From Bacteroides stercoris ATCC 43183 (GTDB lineage Bacteria; Bacteroidota; Bacteroidia; Bacteroidales; Bacteroidaceae), in assembly GCF_025147325.1 (NCBI RefSeq), contig NZ_CP102262.1:744001-808000 (forward strand): a stretch of DNA of 64,000 nucleotides, given 5' to 3'. Shown in pieces: positions 52,070 to 61,409 of this stretch (position 1 is its first letter; every line of letters begins with the position of its first letter). A program made the translations under genes and the position numbers. A model generated the notes under the pieces. That model made no database searches, was not told where the DNA came from, and saw only the letters and a list, made by a program, of their open reading frames with translations.

Positions 52070-54025
52070 ATGAAAACTACATTTTTTTATTTAAAAGCAA
52101 TGTTTGCCGCATGCCTTACACTGGCAATATTTGCAGCTTGTAGTGATGACGACGACAAGAGTTCTTTATCTTCAAAGATAGAACTGTCCTCCAATGAGAG
52201 TGAAGCTGTGTTGGCAAAACCTGCCGAAGGCGCTACAGCTATCACCTTCGATATAAAGTTTACCGCTACAGGAGAATGGAAAGCTAAAACATCTCACGGC
52301 TGGTTATCTCTTGACAAAAAAAGAGGTACGGCCGGTGAACATACTATTCTCGTCACTGTAAAAGAAAACAAAGAAGTCGCCAACCGTGAGGCAAAAATAA
52401 CCATTGCCGGCAATAATAACGCAGAACCTGTTGTAGTAACAGTTGTTCAACACGGAATTGATGCCGAACTGGTGTTCAACACGCCCGACGGTGACGGTAA
52501 CAGTGACAATAGTATGGAACTGAAGATCAATAATGAAGCTGGTAGCATCGCAGGTACTGTAGAAGTAGTCAGCAATTATGACTGGACGGTCGAAATCGCA
52601 GAAGAGTGGTTAAGCTACGAAATTACAGAAGCTGGTGACAATGGCGTCAGCAAAAATATAAGCTTCTACGCAGATCCCCAAAAACTCTCTTCTTTTTCGG
52701 AAGAAGCATCCGTTTCATTTACTTACAAAAGTGCAACCAAAGCAACTCCCGTAGTTGTGTCTTATAAAGTAAAAGTAAACATTGTGCCCACGGTTACCTT
52801 TACTGTTAATGATGAAGAAATAAGCGAGTTTAGTCTTGAAAGAGACATAGATGACAATTTTAAAAAAATAGTAACGGTTACTTCCAATTTTAAAGGAATA
52901 TTCTCCGACTTGCCCGAATGGCTGGTTATCGAAAATATCACAGGCGAGAGTATAACCGACCAAGAGGGAATTGCTCCATTTGGTGAAGCGGATTTCTTTA
53001 CATCTGAACAAACTCTTATCTTTTCATTAAAAGACGAGTATCTGGATACAGAAAAATATGAGCCTGCATCGCTAAAAATTACTGGAAACAAAACCGGAGA
53101 AATCGAATTTACTCCATTGACTGTTAAATTTAATGGAGCCGGGAATGATTATATTTCGGTTAATGCAGAAGGTTTCGGTCAGCAAAATACTGAAAACGGA
53201 TATTATACTTTTGAGGCTGAAGGAAATACAGAAATAGATGATTTTGGCAAAGGTATTTCTAAAAGTTTTAGTGTAAAGGCAGGAGACAATACTAACTGTT
53301 ATTTGGCTAAAATGGTAAATAACCGCCCTACAAATACGTATATAAATGGGAAAGATGATAATGCAGATGAATGGTGGGCAATGGTTAGACCTAAACCTGC
53401 TACCCGAAGTAAAATAGAAAGCCAAGAGTATGATTTGATTTTAAAAGATCGCTACATATATGAGAGCCCTATGGATCCTAACGCTGCATCTAAAAAACGT
53501 TACTTGGCATTATTTGTTGTTCCGAATACAGTTGAAACGTTTGCAGATCTATTTGACGAGGATGGTGAACTACTTCCCGAATACGAAGACAAATTCATCA
53601 AAGTCGAGCAAAAAGGATTGAAGAAAAACTATGAATTTGTTGTTAAAGGACTTTCTTTAGGTGGTACCATCTATGAATTAAAAGATGGTAATATTACAGT
53701 TCCCGCAACAGGCGGTGAATTCCAAGTAGTGCTCGAAGCAAATAATATCGATATGGAAACTGACGGTTTAGGATTCTATTATCGAATAACGGGCGAACCT
53801 TATCAAGAAGGTTGGGACGGTATAGCTTCTTATGCTCCAGACGCCCCGGATTCATTCGTTACTGCTACAATTAAGGGTAATGAAGATGGTAGTGTTAGTA
53901 GCACTTTGACAATTACTGAAAATGAAAGCCCATCACCACGCACAGAGAGATCTTGCGGATTTGTAGCAGATACAGGAAATGAATTATTGTGTAAGTTTAC
54001 TATTACACAAAAAGGTAAAGAATAA
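52070..54025 (+). CDS. BACON-domain surface lipoprotein
   Basis: The 651-residue protein has a lipobox (IFAACSDDDDK, C24) with four aspartates after the cysteine, a strong surface-export signal. Two BACON-like Ig repeats are recognisable at about 35-135 (GEWKAKTSHGWLSLDKKRGT) and about 145-240 (NYDWTVEIAEEWLSYEITEA), each with the WL and paired strands of that domain. The rest is beta-rich and unrecognised. Codon use turns distinctly AT-rich after about 52800, unlike the neighbours, which suggests a replaced or fast-changing C-terminal region. Confidence 0.75.
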   Translation: MKTTFFYLKAMFAACLTLAIFAACSDDDDKSSLSSKIELSSNESEAVLAKPAEGATAITFDIKFTATGEWKAKTSHGWLSLDKKRGTAGEHTILVTVKENKEVANREAKITIAGNNNAEPVVVTVVQHGIDAELVFNTPDGDGNSDNSMELKINNEAGSIAGTVEVVSNYDWTVEIAEEWLSYEITEAGDNGVSKNISFYADPQKLSSFSEEASVSFTYKSATKATPVVVSYKVKVNIVPTVTFTVNDEEISEFSLERDIDDNFKKIVTVTSNFKGIFSDLPEWLVIENITGESITDQEGIAPFGEADFFTSEQTLIFSLKDEYLDTEKYEPASLKITGNKTGEIEFTPLTVKFNGAGNDYISVNAEGFGQQNTENGYYTFEAEGNTEIDDFGKGISKSFSVKAGDNTNCYLAKMVNNRPTNTYINGKDDNADEWWAMVRPKPATRSKIESQEYDLILKDRYIYESPMDPNAASKKRYLALFVVPNTVETFADLFDEDGELLPEYEDKFIKVEQKGLKKNYEFVVKGLSLGGTIYELKDGNITVPATGGEFQVVLEANNIDMETDGLGFYYRITGEPYQEGWDGIASYAPDAPDSFVTATIKGNEDGSVSSTLTITENESPSPRTERSCGFVADTGNELLCKFTITQKGKE

Positions 54026-54048
54026 TGATTTATAAGAGAAAAACAACG

Positions 54049-56676
54049 ATGAATTTAAGGAAAAATATAACCTACTTATTCTTTTCCTTCCTCTCCTTGT
54101 TAGCAGTTACAGCATGTTCCGATGAGGATGATGCTGTAATTGCAGGAGGAAAAGGATACTTGCAGTTACGTCTGTTTGCCGAGGGTACCACACGTGCCTT
54201 AAACGATATGGCAGATGCTAAAAAGATAGAACTCGAGTTGGACTGTGATGGTCTGACTGTCGTTCAAACTTTAGGACTTTCTTCCGTACCGGAAGCTGAA
54301 GGTGCAGGCTTGATAACAGAAAAAATAGAATTACTGACCGGTGACTATCAATTGATGAGTTACACTATTTACGGTGCAGTAAAACCGGGCAAAGATACAC
54401 CGGAAGAGTTAGCATACGGCTATCCGGGCGATTTAAACTTCCAAATCGCACAAGGACATCTCACAGAAATAGATGTTAATGTAGAAGCTACCTTACGAGG
54501 TAAAATCAGCTTTAATCTGATAAAGGACCTCTCCAATTATCAGGAAGAGATGGATAAGGTGAACAACGCATCTACACGCGCAACTGCAAAAGATGAGACA
54601 CTGTTCCAGTACGACCAGATAGCCGAGGTAGACGTTACGTACAAAATGGGTAGCCAAGTGGCACGTACCTCACAAGCAAAAGTATACTTGGCAACCGATG
54701 CGGATTATTTCCACACTGATACACTTTCACTGGTTGCAGGTGAATATACCGTTACGGAAGTGAAGTATTATGACAAGAAGCGCCAGAATCTGTTGCTCGT
54801 TACCAATCCGAACATCGAGATTACCGTAGCTCCTAATGTACTTAACAAACAGGACATTGATGTAACCTATCCTGAAAACATGAAAGCCATTTCCGATTAT
54901 ATGGCTCTTTATGAAATTTGGAAAGCAATGGATGGTCCAAATTGGAGTTATGCGGGCGAAACTTATGTAGCCAAATCCAACTGGAAATTCGATGGTCGTC
55001 CCATCGATGAATGGGGTAATCAACCGGGTGTACAAGTAAATGCTGACGGCCGTGTGAAATCATTGGACTTGGGTTCGTTCAATGCCAAAGGAGACATTCC
55101 CGAGGCATTGGGTAAACTGACCGAACTGGAAAGCCTGTGGTTGGGAAAACATGATGATGACTTATATGAAACCGAAAGTGTTTCTTACAAATTAAGTAAA
55201 TACAGTCTTTATCACAAAGGAGTGGATTTACGGAAAAACCGTTTGTCCATTGCCCGCGAAGAACTGGCTCTGCGTCATCCTCGCCGCAAAGCATCTCCCA
55301 TGTGCAACCAGAAGAAACAGGCTTATACTTATGCCGAGCATGCTACATACGATGTGAACAAGGGCGATATATTCAACGGAATTACAAGCATTCCTACCAC
55401 TATCAAAAACTTGCAAAAGTTGGAAATTCTGTATATCGCCAATGGCCGGATTACCAATCTTCCTGAGGAATTGGTAGAATTGCCCAACCTGACAGATATG
55501 GAACTCTATAACTGTAAGTTGGAAGAATTCCCCGAAGCATTGAAGAAGATGCAGAATATCATTGCATTGAACCTCAGTACGACTTCCATCGAAGGTGATA
55601 CGGACGGTAAACAGATGATGGAAGGTTTGAATGCACTGTTCAATAGCTCTAAGAACCTACAGATACTCTATGCACAGGAATGCGGACTGACCGAATTCCC
55701 AATGGGTATATTAGATGCAGAAAATCTTGTTATGCTCGACATGACGGATAATAAACTGACTAAATTGCCCCAAAAAGAAAATGCTGAATTTGCTCCGAAG
55801 TTTGCACCTATACAAGCATTCTTTGATAATAATTTGATTACCAAAGTAGAGCAGTTTTTCTGCGGAACCAATGACATTGAAAAATTCTCAATTGTCAGCA
55901 ACCACATCGAAGAATTCCCGTTATTGTTTAATCAAGGTGCAATAGACGGCAAATATGCAGCTGAAACCATTGATTTTACAGACAACCGGATTTCCAAGTT
56001 CCCGGAAGACTTCAAGGGTATCCGCACTGAAACGCTTTCATTGAGCTGGAATCCGATTGGCGAGGTTAAAAACGGAGTAAGCTACTTCCCTTCTGCTTTT
56101 GCCAAAGCTACAGAAAACGGCCAGTCTCCCGAGCGCGTATCCATCCAAAACTTGGAAACAATGAACTGTAATTTGGACTCCATTACTTATACAGACGGTT
56201 TCCAGTACTTCAAGAATCTTCAGGCATGGGACCTCTCGGGCAACAATTTGCGCTACATTCCTTACAAATTCAATGTAGAGACTTTCCCGTACCTGACTGG
56301 CTTGAATCTGAGTCAAAACTGCTTCTCTAAATTTCCGATAGAGGTATTCAATGTACAAAGACTGTACAAACTTTATATCTCCAGCCAGACCGACAGAGAT
56401 GGCAACACACGTTGTCTGAAAGAATTCCCAAGCGGTATGGACCAGGTATTCGGTTTGCGTTTTCTGGATGTATCGGGCAATGACATCCGGATAATTTCGG
56501 AAGAAGATTTCCCAGGCATACTGATGGAATTTAACGTTGCAGATAATCCAAACCTGGAAATGACGATTCCGTCCAGTGTTTGCGAATCAATTGTTAAAGG
56601 AACATACATGTTGGGATTTGATTCAGACCAGTACATATTAGGTTGTCCGGCATTGGATTTGGATATAAATAAATAA
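54049..56676 (+). CDS. Leucine-rich-repeat surface lipoprotein with DUF4458-like N-terminus (large)
   Basis: The 875-residue protein has a lipoprotein signal (LLAVTACSDEDDAV, C23), a DUF4458-like N-terminal region (GYLQLRLFAEGTTRALNDMA; LLTGDYQLMSYTIYG), a linker, then a DGPNW...NWKFDGRPIDEWG N-cap like those that precede plant-type LRRs. Leucine-rich repeats (LTELESLWLGKHDDD, LQKLEILYIANGRITNLP, LVMLDMTDNKLTKLP) run to near the C-terminus. LRR arcs bind proteins or glycans. It shares its N-terminal design with the gene at 58501, so the two are probably paralogs. Confidence 0.82.
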   Translation: MNLRKNITYLFFSFLSLLAVTACSDEDDAVIAGGKGYLQLRLFAEGTTRALNDMADAKKIELELDCDGLTVVQTLGLSSVPEAEGAGLITEKIELLTGDYQLMSYTIYGAVKPGKDTPEELAYGYPGDLNFQIAQGHLTEIDVNVEATLRGKISFNLIKDLSNYQEEMDKVNNASTRATAKDETLFQYDQIAEVDVTYKMGSQVARTSQAKVYLATDADYFHTDTLSLVAGEYTVTEVKYYDKKRQNLLLVTNPNIEITVAPNVLNKQDIDVTYPENMKAISDYMALYEIWKAMDGPNWSYAGETYVAKSNWKFDGRPIDEWGNQPGVQVNADGRVKSLDLGSFNAKGDIPEALGKLTELESLWLGKHDDDLYETESVSYKLSKYSLYHKGVDLRKNRLSIAREELALRHPRRKASPMCNQKKQAYTYAEHATYDVNKGDIFNGITSIPTTIKNLQKLEILYIANGRITNLPEELVELPNLTDMELYNCKLEEFPEALKKMQNIIALNLSTTSIEGDTDGKQMMEGLNALFNSSKNLQILYAQECGLTEFPMGILDAENLVMLDMTDNKLTKLPQKENAEFAPKFAPIQAFFDNNLITKVEQFFCGTNDIEKFSIVSNHIEEFPLLFNQGAIDGKYAAETIDFTDNRISKFPEDFKGIRTETLSLSWNPIGEVKNGVSYFPSAFAKATENGQSPERVSIQNLETMNCNLDSITYTDGFQYFKNLQAWDLSGNNLRYIPYKFNVETFPYLTGLNLSQNCFSKFPIEVFNVQRLYKLYISSQTDRDGNTRCLKEFPSGMDQVFGLRFLDVSGNDIRIISEEDFPGILMEFNVADNPNLEMTIPSSVCESIVKGTYMLGFDSDQYILGCPALDLDINK

Positions 56677-56684
56677 GAGAAATT

Positions 56685-58469
56685 ATGAAATTGAATATAC
56701 TGAATTATAAACATGTTTTAGCAATAGCTTTTATGGGGTTAGCTGTCTGTATCAGCTCTTGCAAAGATGACGAAGAAGGTATCACAGGCTTCCGACTTGA
56801 TAAAGAAAGCATCGAATTGCCTGATAACGGCGGTGAGGTGGCACTTCAGATTTCAACCAACGAACGATGGACTGCTTCTTCTGATGCCGATTGGTATATG
56901 ATAACTCCTGCCAACGGTGAAGGCAGCGCTGTCTGCGTGGTTAAAGCCGACTCATCATATATGTATACGCAACGTGAGGGATTGATTACTTTCCGTACCG
57001 TATCGGGCGAATATACAGTGAAGATTCAGCAAGGCGGATACGAACGTGCCATCAAATTTGAAAGCCTGCAGGACGACACGTTGCACGTACCTCATTACAA
57101 ACCGCTGGACGAAGCATATGTAGACATCGAGGCTACAGCCAACGTATCTTATAAGGTAGTAATCCCGGAAACAGCCCGCGAATGGCTATATTTCAAGGAC
57201 GAAAACAGCCCAAAGTACGAGGAAGAGTTTAATGCGGAAACTACCATTCCACGCAAACAAAAAGTGCGTCTTTACTTCAAGACCCATATCGAATGGGATA
57301 GCGAACGTAGAGCCGATTTGCAATATATCGAAACCGGACGTACTGACGGCATTGTATCAGAAGTAGGTGTGATTCAGGAAAAAGCTCCGCGCATCATCCC
57401 TTCAAGAACCGGCGACTCATTGGCTCTGCTGACTGTAGCGCGTATGTTGAACGTAGGTGTTCCATGGAATACCAGCCGTCCTATCACACACTGGAACAAC
57501 GTCAAGACAAGACCTGTTACTTATACATACAATGACGGTACCATTGAAGAAGAACGTACTGAGGAGCGTGTTGTAGGATTTACTCTTTCCATGATTGAGA
57601 CGAAAGAATCCTTACCCGACCAACTTAAGTATTTGGACCAGTTGGAGACTCTTGCCATAACATCCAATTCAAACTCTTACATCAAAGAAATTGAACTAGG
57701 TGACGTGGTCACTACACTGAAAAAATTAAAAAGTTTATCATTGTTCGGCTATGGTATTTCCAAGCTGCCCGCTTCGATAGGCGATATGGAAAATCTGGAA
57801 GAATTGAATTTAAGCGCCAACACTTTCCAAAGCTTAGACGACGTTATCAAGCCTTTGAAAAATTTAGGACCGAAACTGAAATATCTAAATCTGGCTTCTT
57901 GCCGTATTGTAGACGGTGATGCAACCAAAAACTTGGCTGATACACCTAATGGTATCGATCCCGTATCAGGACGTCATATAGGTTTGACAGGTACACTTCC
58001 TAAAGAAATATTTACCTATTTCCCGAATATGGAATATTTGAATCTTTCTTATAACTACCTGCATGGACAAGTTCCCGACCTTGCTAAAACAGACTTCGAA
58101 GGAGGAGAAATCCTGCCTAAGTTGAAATATCTCTCTATCAATTTGAACCGTTTTACAGGCAAGCTACCTCAATGGATGATCAACCACGAATATAGAGGAT
58201 GCTGGGGCGCTGCCATTCTGATTCTCAATCAGGAAGGAAGAGACTACGAAGGAGACCTTTCAGGATTCGACAATGAAAGAGAATTTACCGATAACATGCC
58301 GGATTGTCCGACCGATGAGGAAGAAGAGGCACAGTTGCTTAACCTGCCGATTCTTAATGATGCGGAAAAAGCGGTTGCGGCTGAATTCTCAGCAAAATAT
58401 CCATGGGAAAAGTATGGTAATAACTGCCCTATCTATGGTAACTGGAGATACTATAACAGAATTAAATAA
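56685..58469 (+). CDS. BACON plus leucine-rich-repeat surface lipoprotein
   Basis: The 594-residue protein has a lipobox (VCISSCKDDEE, C26), an N-terminal BACON domain (about 35-120; NERWTASSDADWYMITPANG) and a second beta domain. LRRs from about residue 295 follow (LDQLETLAITSNSNSYIKEI, LEELNLSANTFQSLDD, MEYLNLSYNYLHGQVPDLA). The last repeats have the LxGxxP form of plant-type LRRs. The gene starts eight bases after the preceding stop. It has the LRR half of its neighbours but a different N-terminal module. Confidence 0.8.
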   Translation: MKLNILNYKHVLAIAFMGLAVCISSCKDDEEGITGFRLDKESIELPDNGGEVALQISTNERWTASSDADWYMITPANGEGSAVCVVKADSSYMYTQREGLITFRTVSGEYTVKIQQGGYERAIKFESLQDDTLHVPHYKPLDEAYVDIEATANVSYKVVIPETAREWLYFKDENSPKYEEEFNAETTIPRKQKVRLYFKTHIEWDSERRADLQYIETGRTDGIVSEVGVIQEKAPRIIPSRTGDSLALLTVARMLNVGVPWNTSRPITHWNNVKTRPVTYTYNDGTIEEERTEERVVGFTLSMIETKESLPDQLKYLDQLETLAITSNSNSYIKEIELGDVVTTLKKLKSLSLFGYGISKLPASIGDMENLEELNLSANTFQSLDDVIKPLKNLGPKLKYLNLASCRIVDGDATKNLADTPNGIDPVSGRHIGLTGTLPKEIFTYFPNMEYLNLSYNYLHGQVPDLAKTDFEGGEILPKLKYLSINLNRFTGKLPQWMINHEYRGCWGAAILILNQEGRDYEGDLSGFDNEREFTDNMPDCPTDEEEEAQLLNLPILNDAEKAVAAEFSAKYPWEKYGNNCPIYGNWRYYNRIK

Positions 58470-58500
58470 ATAGAATGATATACGAACTATGAATATATAT

Positions 58501-60321
58501 ATGAAACATATATTTCTTTATTGTCTGATGCTGTGCACAGCACTGTTCACAGCCTGCTCAGACGATGATGATGTCCAAGAAGCATTAGCGGAAGGGCAAG
58601 GAGAAGTTATATTCACGTTCGAGCGCAATCAGGTATACAGCATCACCTCCCTCGAGGAGATGGTGCGCCTGAAAGTGACGCTCGAAAAAGACGGTGAAAC
58701 AATTACATTACCTACATTTGACCTGACCGGTGACGAAAAAGCCATGACTTCCGAACCTATCCGTCTGGATAACGGTGTTTATACGGTAAAAAAATACATC
58801 GCTTATAACGATAAAGGAGTACAAGTGATGGAAGCTTATCTGGAAAGCGATAATGAACTGGTAGTAGAGCACGAAAACATAACAACGTTCTACTTCCCTA
58901 TCTCGATTCGAATTACTTACTCCAACAACATGTTGCGCAGTACTTTATTCGGAATCTGTACCGAGATATTCGGAAACGACTCTACCTTATGGCCTAAAAC
59001 CTGGCGTGAAGAAAATGAGGACTTCCTGACTTGGGAAAACCTTCATTTTGAAACCGATGACTACGGCAACATCACGTACCTTTCAGAAATCGTATTCGAT
59101 GAAAAATTCGCAGCCAATACTGAAAAAGGATTTGGCGGAATGAAAAAATTGCCGTCTGCCGTTGCCGAAATGCCTACTATCGAGAGCCTTGTAATCCGGA
59201 ATATTCCGGAATTTGAAGAGTTGCCCGACAATCTCAATAAATCCGGCATCAGTTCGATTACGGTATTGAATACTTCATTAAAGGAGTTTCCGAAGCATTT
59301 CGAGAATATAAAGCATCTCAACACCTTGAGTATCATCAACAGTAAGCTTACCGAAATCCCGGCTTCCTTACAGAAACTGGAGAATCTGTTTGCTGTAAAC
59401 CTGGATGGCAACGAGATAACTTCATTCCCGGCAGAACTTGCAAAGAGCTGGCAGAAACTAGCCTCATTGAGCATGCGAAACACAAAATTGCAGTCTCTTC
59501 CCGCTGAAATATTCAGTATGAAGAAAGTTTCTACTTTCGACTTCAGAAACAATCCGGACCTTTCTTCGCTGCCTGAAACACGCGGTGAAGGGGTAGCATT
59601 GGCAGGCTTCCTGCTCGATGGCTGCGGATTTACTTCAATTCCTGCAATTGCAGCAACGGAAGGTATCCGTATGTTGTCATTGGCAGACAACAAAATTACA
59701 TCTGTCAGCAACAATGAATTGAGCGCTACTTTACAATGTCTGATTCTGGATGGTAACCCGTTAAGCGCTGCTCCGGTAATCAATCACGAGAAATTGATGG
59801 AACTGAGCTTGGATAACTGCGGTTTGACCGAGATACCCGATGTAAGCGGATTGCCCAATTTACGTTCTCTGTACGTAGCAAAAAATCATATACAGGAAGT
59901 TAAGGCAGATGCTTTCACCAAGTGTAAAATGTTCTCGATACTGGGTCTGGAAGGCAACAATGAGTTACAAAGAATTGACAATAATGCTTTCTATACCACT
60001 ACTGATTACAAATTGGAAGAATCGACGAATACATCAATTGCAAGACCCATTTATATGGCATGTGTAGACGTAGATAATTGTCCGAATCTGACCTGGGCTA
60101 TTCCCGATTCCTGGAATCACATCCCAACTATAGATGTCACAAACAAAGTAGGACTGAAATTCGGTGATTCTCATGTAGTTGTTTATCATAAAAACTCCAA
60201 TGGAGTAACACGTACGCAACATTGTAAAGAACCACTGGAAAATGACAAAGAGTGTGGAAAAAACCATGATGCGCGTCCTGTGAAGGATTTTGAAGAGTGG
60301 AAAGAACAGAATCTTAAATAA
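58501..60321 (+). CDS. Leucine-rich-repeat surface lipoprotein with DUF4458-like N-terminus (small)
   Basis: The 606-residue protein has a lipobox (LFTACSDDDDVQ, C19), a DUF4458-like N-terminal region (EVIFTFERNQVYSITSLEEM; IRLDNGVYTVKKYIAY) that follows the same pattern as the 875-residue protein, and LRRs (LNTLSIINSKLTEIPASLQK, LFAVNLDGNEITSFPAELA, LRSLYVAKNHIQEVK). The C-terminal tail is Cys-, Lys- and Asp-containing (HCKEPLENDKECGKN). The start at 58501 gives the cleaner signal peptide; ATG 58489 is possible. The stop overlaps the next start as TAATG. Confidence 0.8.
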   Translation: MKHIFLYCLMLCTALFTACSDDDDVQEALAEGQGEVIFTFERNQVYSITSLEEMVRLKVTLEKDGETITLPTFDLTGDEKAMTSEPIRLDNGVYTVKKYIAYNDKGVQVMEAYLESDNELVVEHENITTFYFPISIRITYSNNMLRSTLFGICTEIFGNDSTLWPKTWREENEDFLTWENLHFETDDYGNITYLSEIVFDEKFAANTEKGFGGMKKLPSAVAEMPTIESLVIRNIPEFEELPDNLNKSGISSITVLNTSLKEFPKHFENIKHLNTLSIINSKLTEIPASLQKLENLFAVNLDGNEITSFPAELAKSWQKLASLSMRNTKLQSLPAEIFSMKKVSTFDFRNNPDLSSLPETRGEGVALAGFLLDGCGFTSIPAIAATEGIRMLSLADNKITSVSNNELSATLQCLILDGNPLSAAPVINHEKLMELSLDNCGLTEIPDVSGLPNLRSLYVAKNHIQEVKADAFTKCKMFSILGLEGNNELQRIDNNAFYTTTDYKLEESTNTSIARPIYMACVDVDNCPNLTWAIPDSWNHIPTIDVTNKVGLKFGDSHVVVYHKNSNGVTRTQHCKEPLENDKECGKNHDARPVKDFEEWKEQNLK

Positions 60322-61400
60322 TGAAAGTATTTGCTCTATCCATATGTACACTATTGCTGTTTTCAGTAACAGCCTGTGAAGATGATACATTGCCTGCCGG
60401 CAATGACAATCCGGCTGTACCTGAAAACGCATATATCTGGGACAATCCCCATACCTCCTTTTTCGGACTGAAGGGGAATGTCTCCGATGTACATCAACAA
60501 ATGGTTAATCCGGCCACCGGAGAAGGTACGGAAACAGAAGAGCCGTTTCATGTAACGGACTATTCCTTTGATACCAAAGGAAATCTGACTTATTATAACG
60601 GAACCGGTGTGGAACCGTCAACACGTATGTTGGGAGTAGACTTAAACTACTTCCAATATACATATGACGAACAAGGCAAAATGAGAAGCATTGCCGTTTA
60701 TACACTCGGCACAACTTCTCCCACGGTTTACAATATCTCTTATGATGAACAGGAACGTTATGTTCCGCTGCCATTCCCTTTGGGAGAGATGAGTTTCTTT
60801 TGTATAAAAGGAGTGAAACAAATTACAGACCCGTCAGGGAATATCTCTGAATGGAAATCGGACAATACATTCGTACATACACAAATAGCCAACGCAGGGT
60901 CTTTGTTTGAAACACGCACCGAAACGGTTTATACCTATAAAGATACAGAAACTTTGTTTCCTGAAAGCGCAACAGTTACAACGTATACAAACGAGGAATT
61001 GGAAAGCACGGAAAACATTCATTATCAATGGAACGAAAAAGGTGCTTTACTCTTTTCCAAGCAAGAAAGTTATACCGCTGACGGAACGCTGGAAGTGTCT
61101 GTCGCTACTAGTTACAGCGAAACCGTGCCACTTGCACCGGTACTTATCAAAACTGATGCACAAAGTTATGTTACGGAAATCGCCTATAGTTACGACAATA
61201 ACGGCCGGTTAAAATCAGCAATACGCAACCTACCGGCAACAGATAATCCGGAAGAAACCCCAAAAGAGCTATATGAATACGAAGAAACGGACGCACAAGG
61301 CAATTGGACAAAATCCATTCAGAAACAGAGTGAACAAATCGATTGGAGCCATTGGAGCGGAACTTTCTACGTACAACGTACAATCAGTTATCATTCCTGA
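60321..61400 (+). CDS. Lipoprotein with YD/RHS-like repeats
   Basis: The 359-residue protein has a lipobox (LLLFSVTACEDDTLP, C19) and repeated short strands with YD-type cores: FQYTYDEQGKMRSIAVYTLG, IHYQWNEKGALLFSKQE, IAYSYDNNGRLKSAIRN and YEYEETDAQGNWTKSIQ. These resemble RHS/YD repeats, which form beta-rich shells, but there are too few for a full toxin shell and no toxin domain follows. It is the last gene of the SusCD/LRR operon, coupled to its neighbour by a TAATG overlap. Confidence 0.7.
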   Translation: MKVFALSICTLLLFSVTACEDDTLPAGNDNPAVPENAYIWDNPHTSFFGLKGNVSDVHQQMVNPATGEGTETEEPFHVTDYSFDTKGNLTYYNGTGVEPSTRMLGVDLNYFQYTYDEQGKMRSIAVYTLGTTSPTVYNISYDEQERYVPLPFPLGEMSFFCIKGVKQITDPSGNISEWKSDNTFVHTQIANAGSLFETRTETVYTYKDTETLFPESATVTTYTNEELESTENIHYQWNEKGALLFSKQESYTADGTLEVSVATSYSETVPLAPVLIKTDAQSYVTEIAYSYDNNGRLKSAIRNLPATDNPEETPKELYEYEETDAQGNWTKSIQKQSEQIDWSHWSGTFYVQRTISYHS

Positions 61401-61409
61401 TTATCAAAT

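Noticed and set aside
60321-61400. YD-repeat lipoprotein as an RHS toxin
   Set aside because: Only about four repeats, no conserved RHS core-end motif, no C-terminal toxin domain and no immunity gene next to it.
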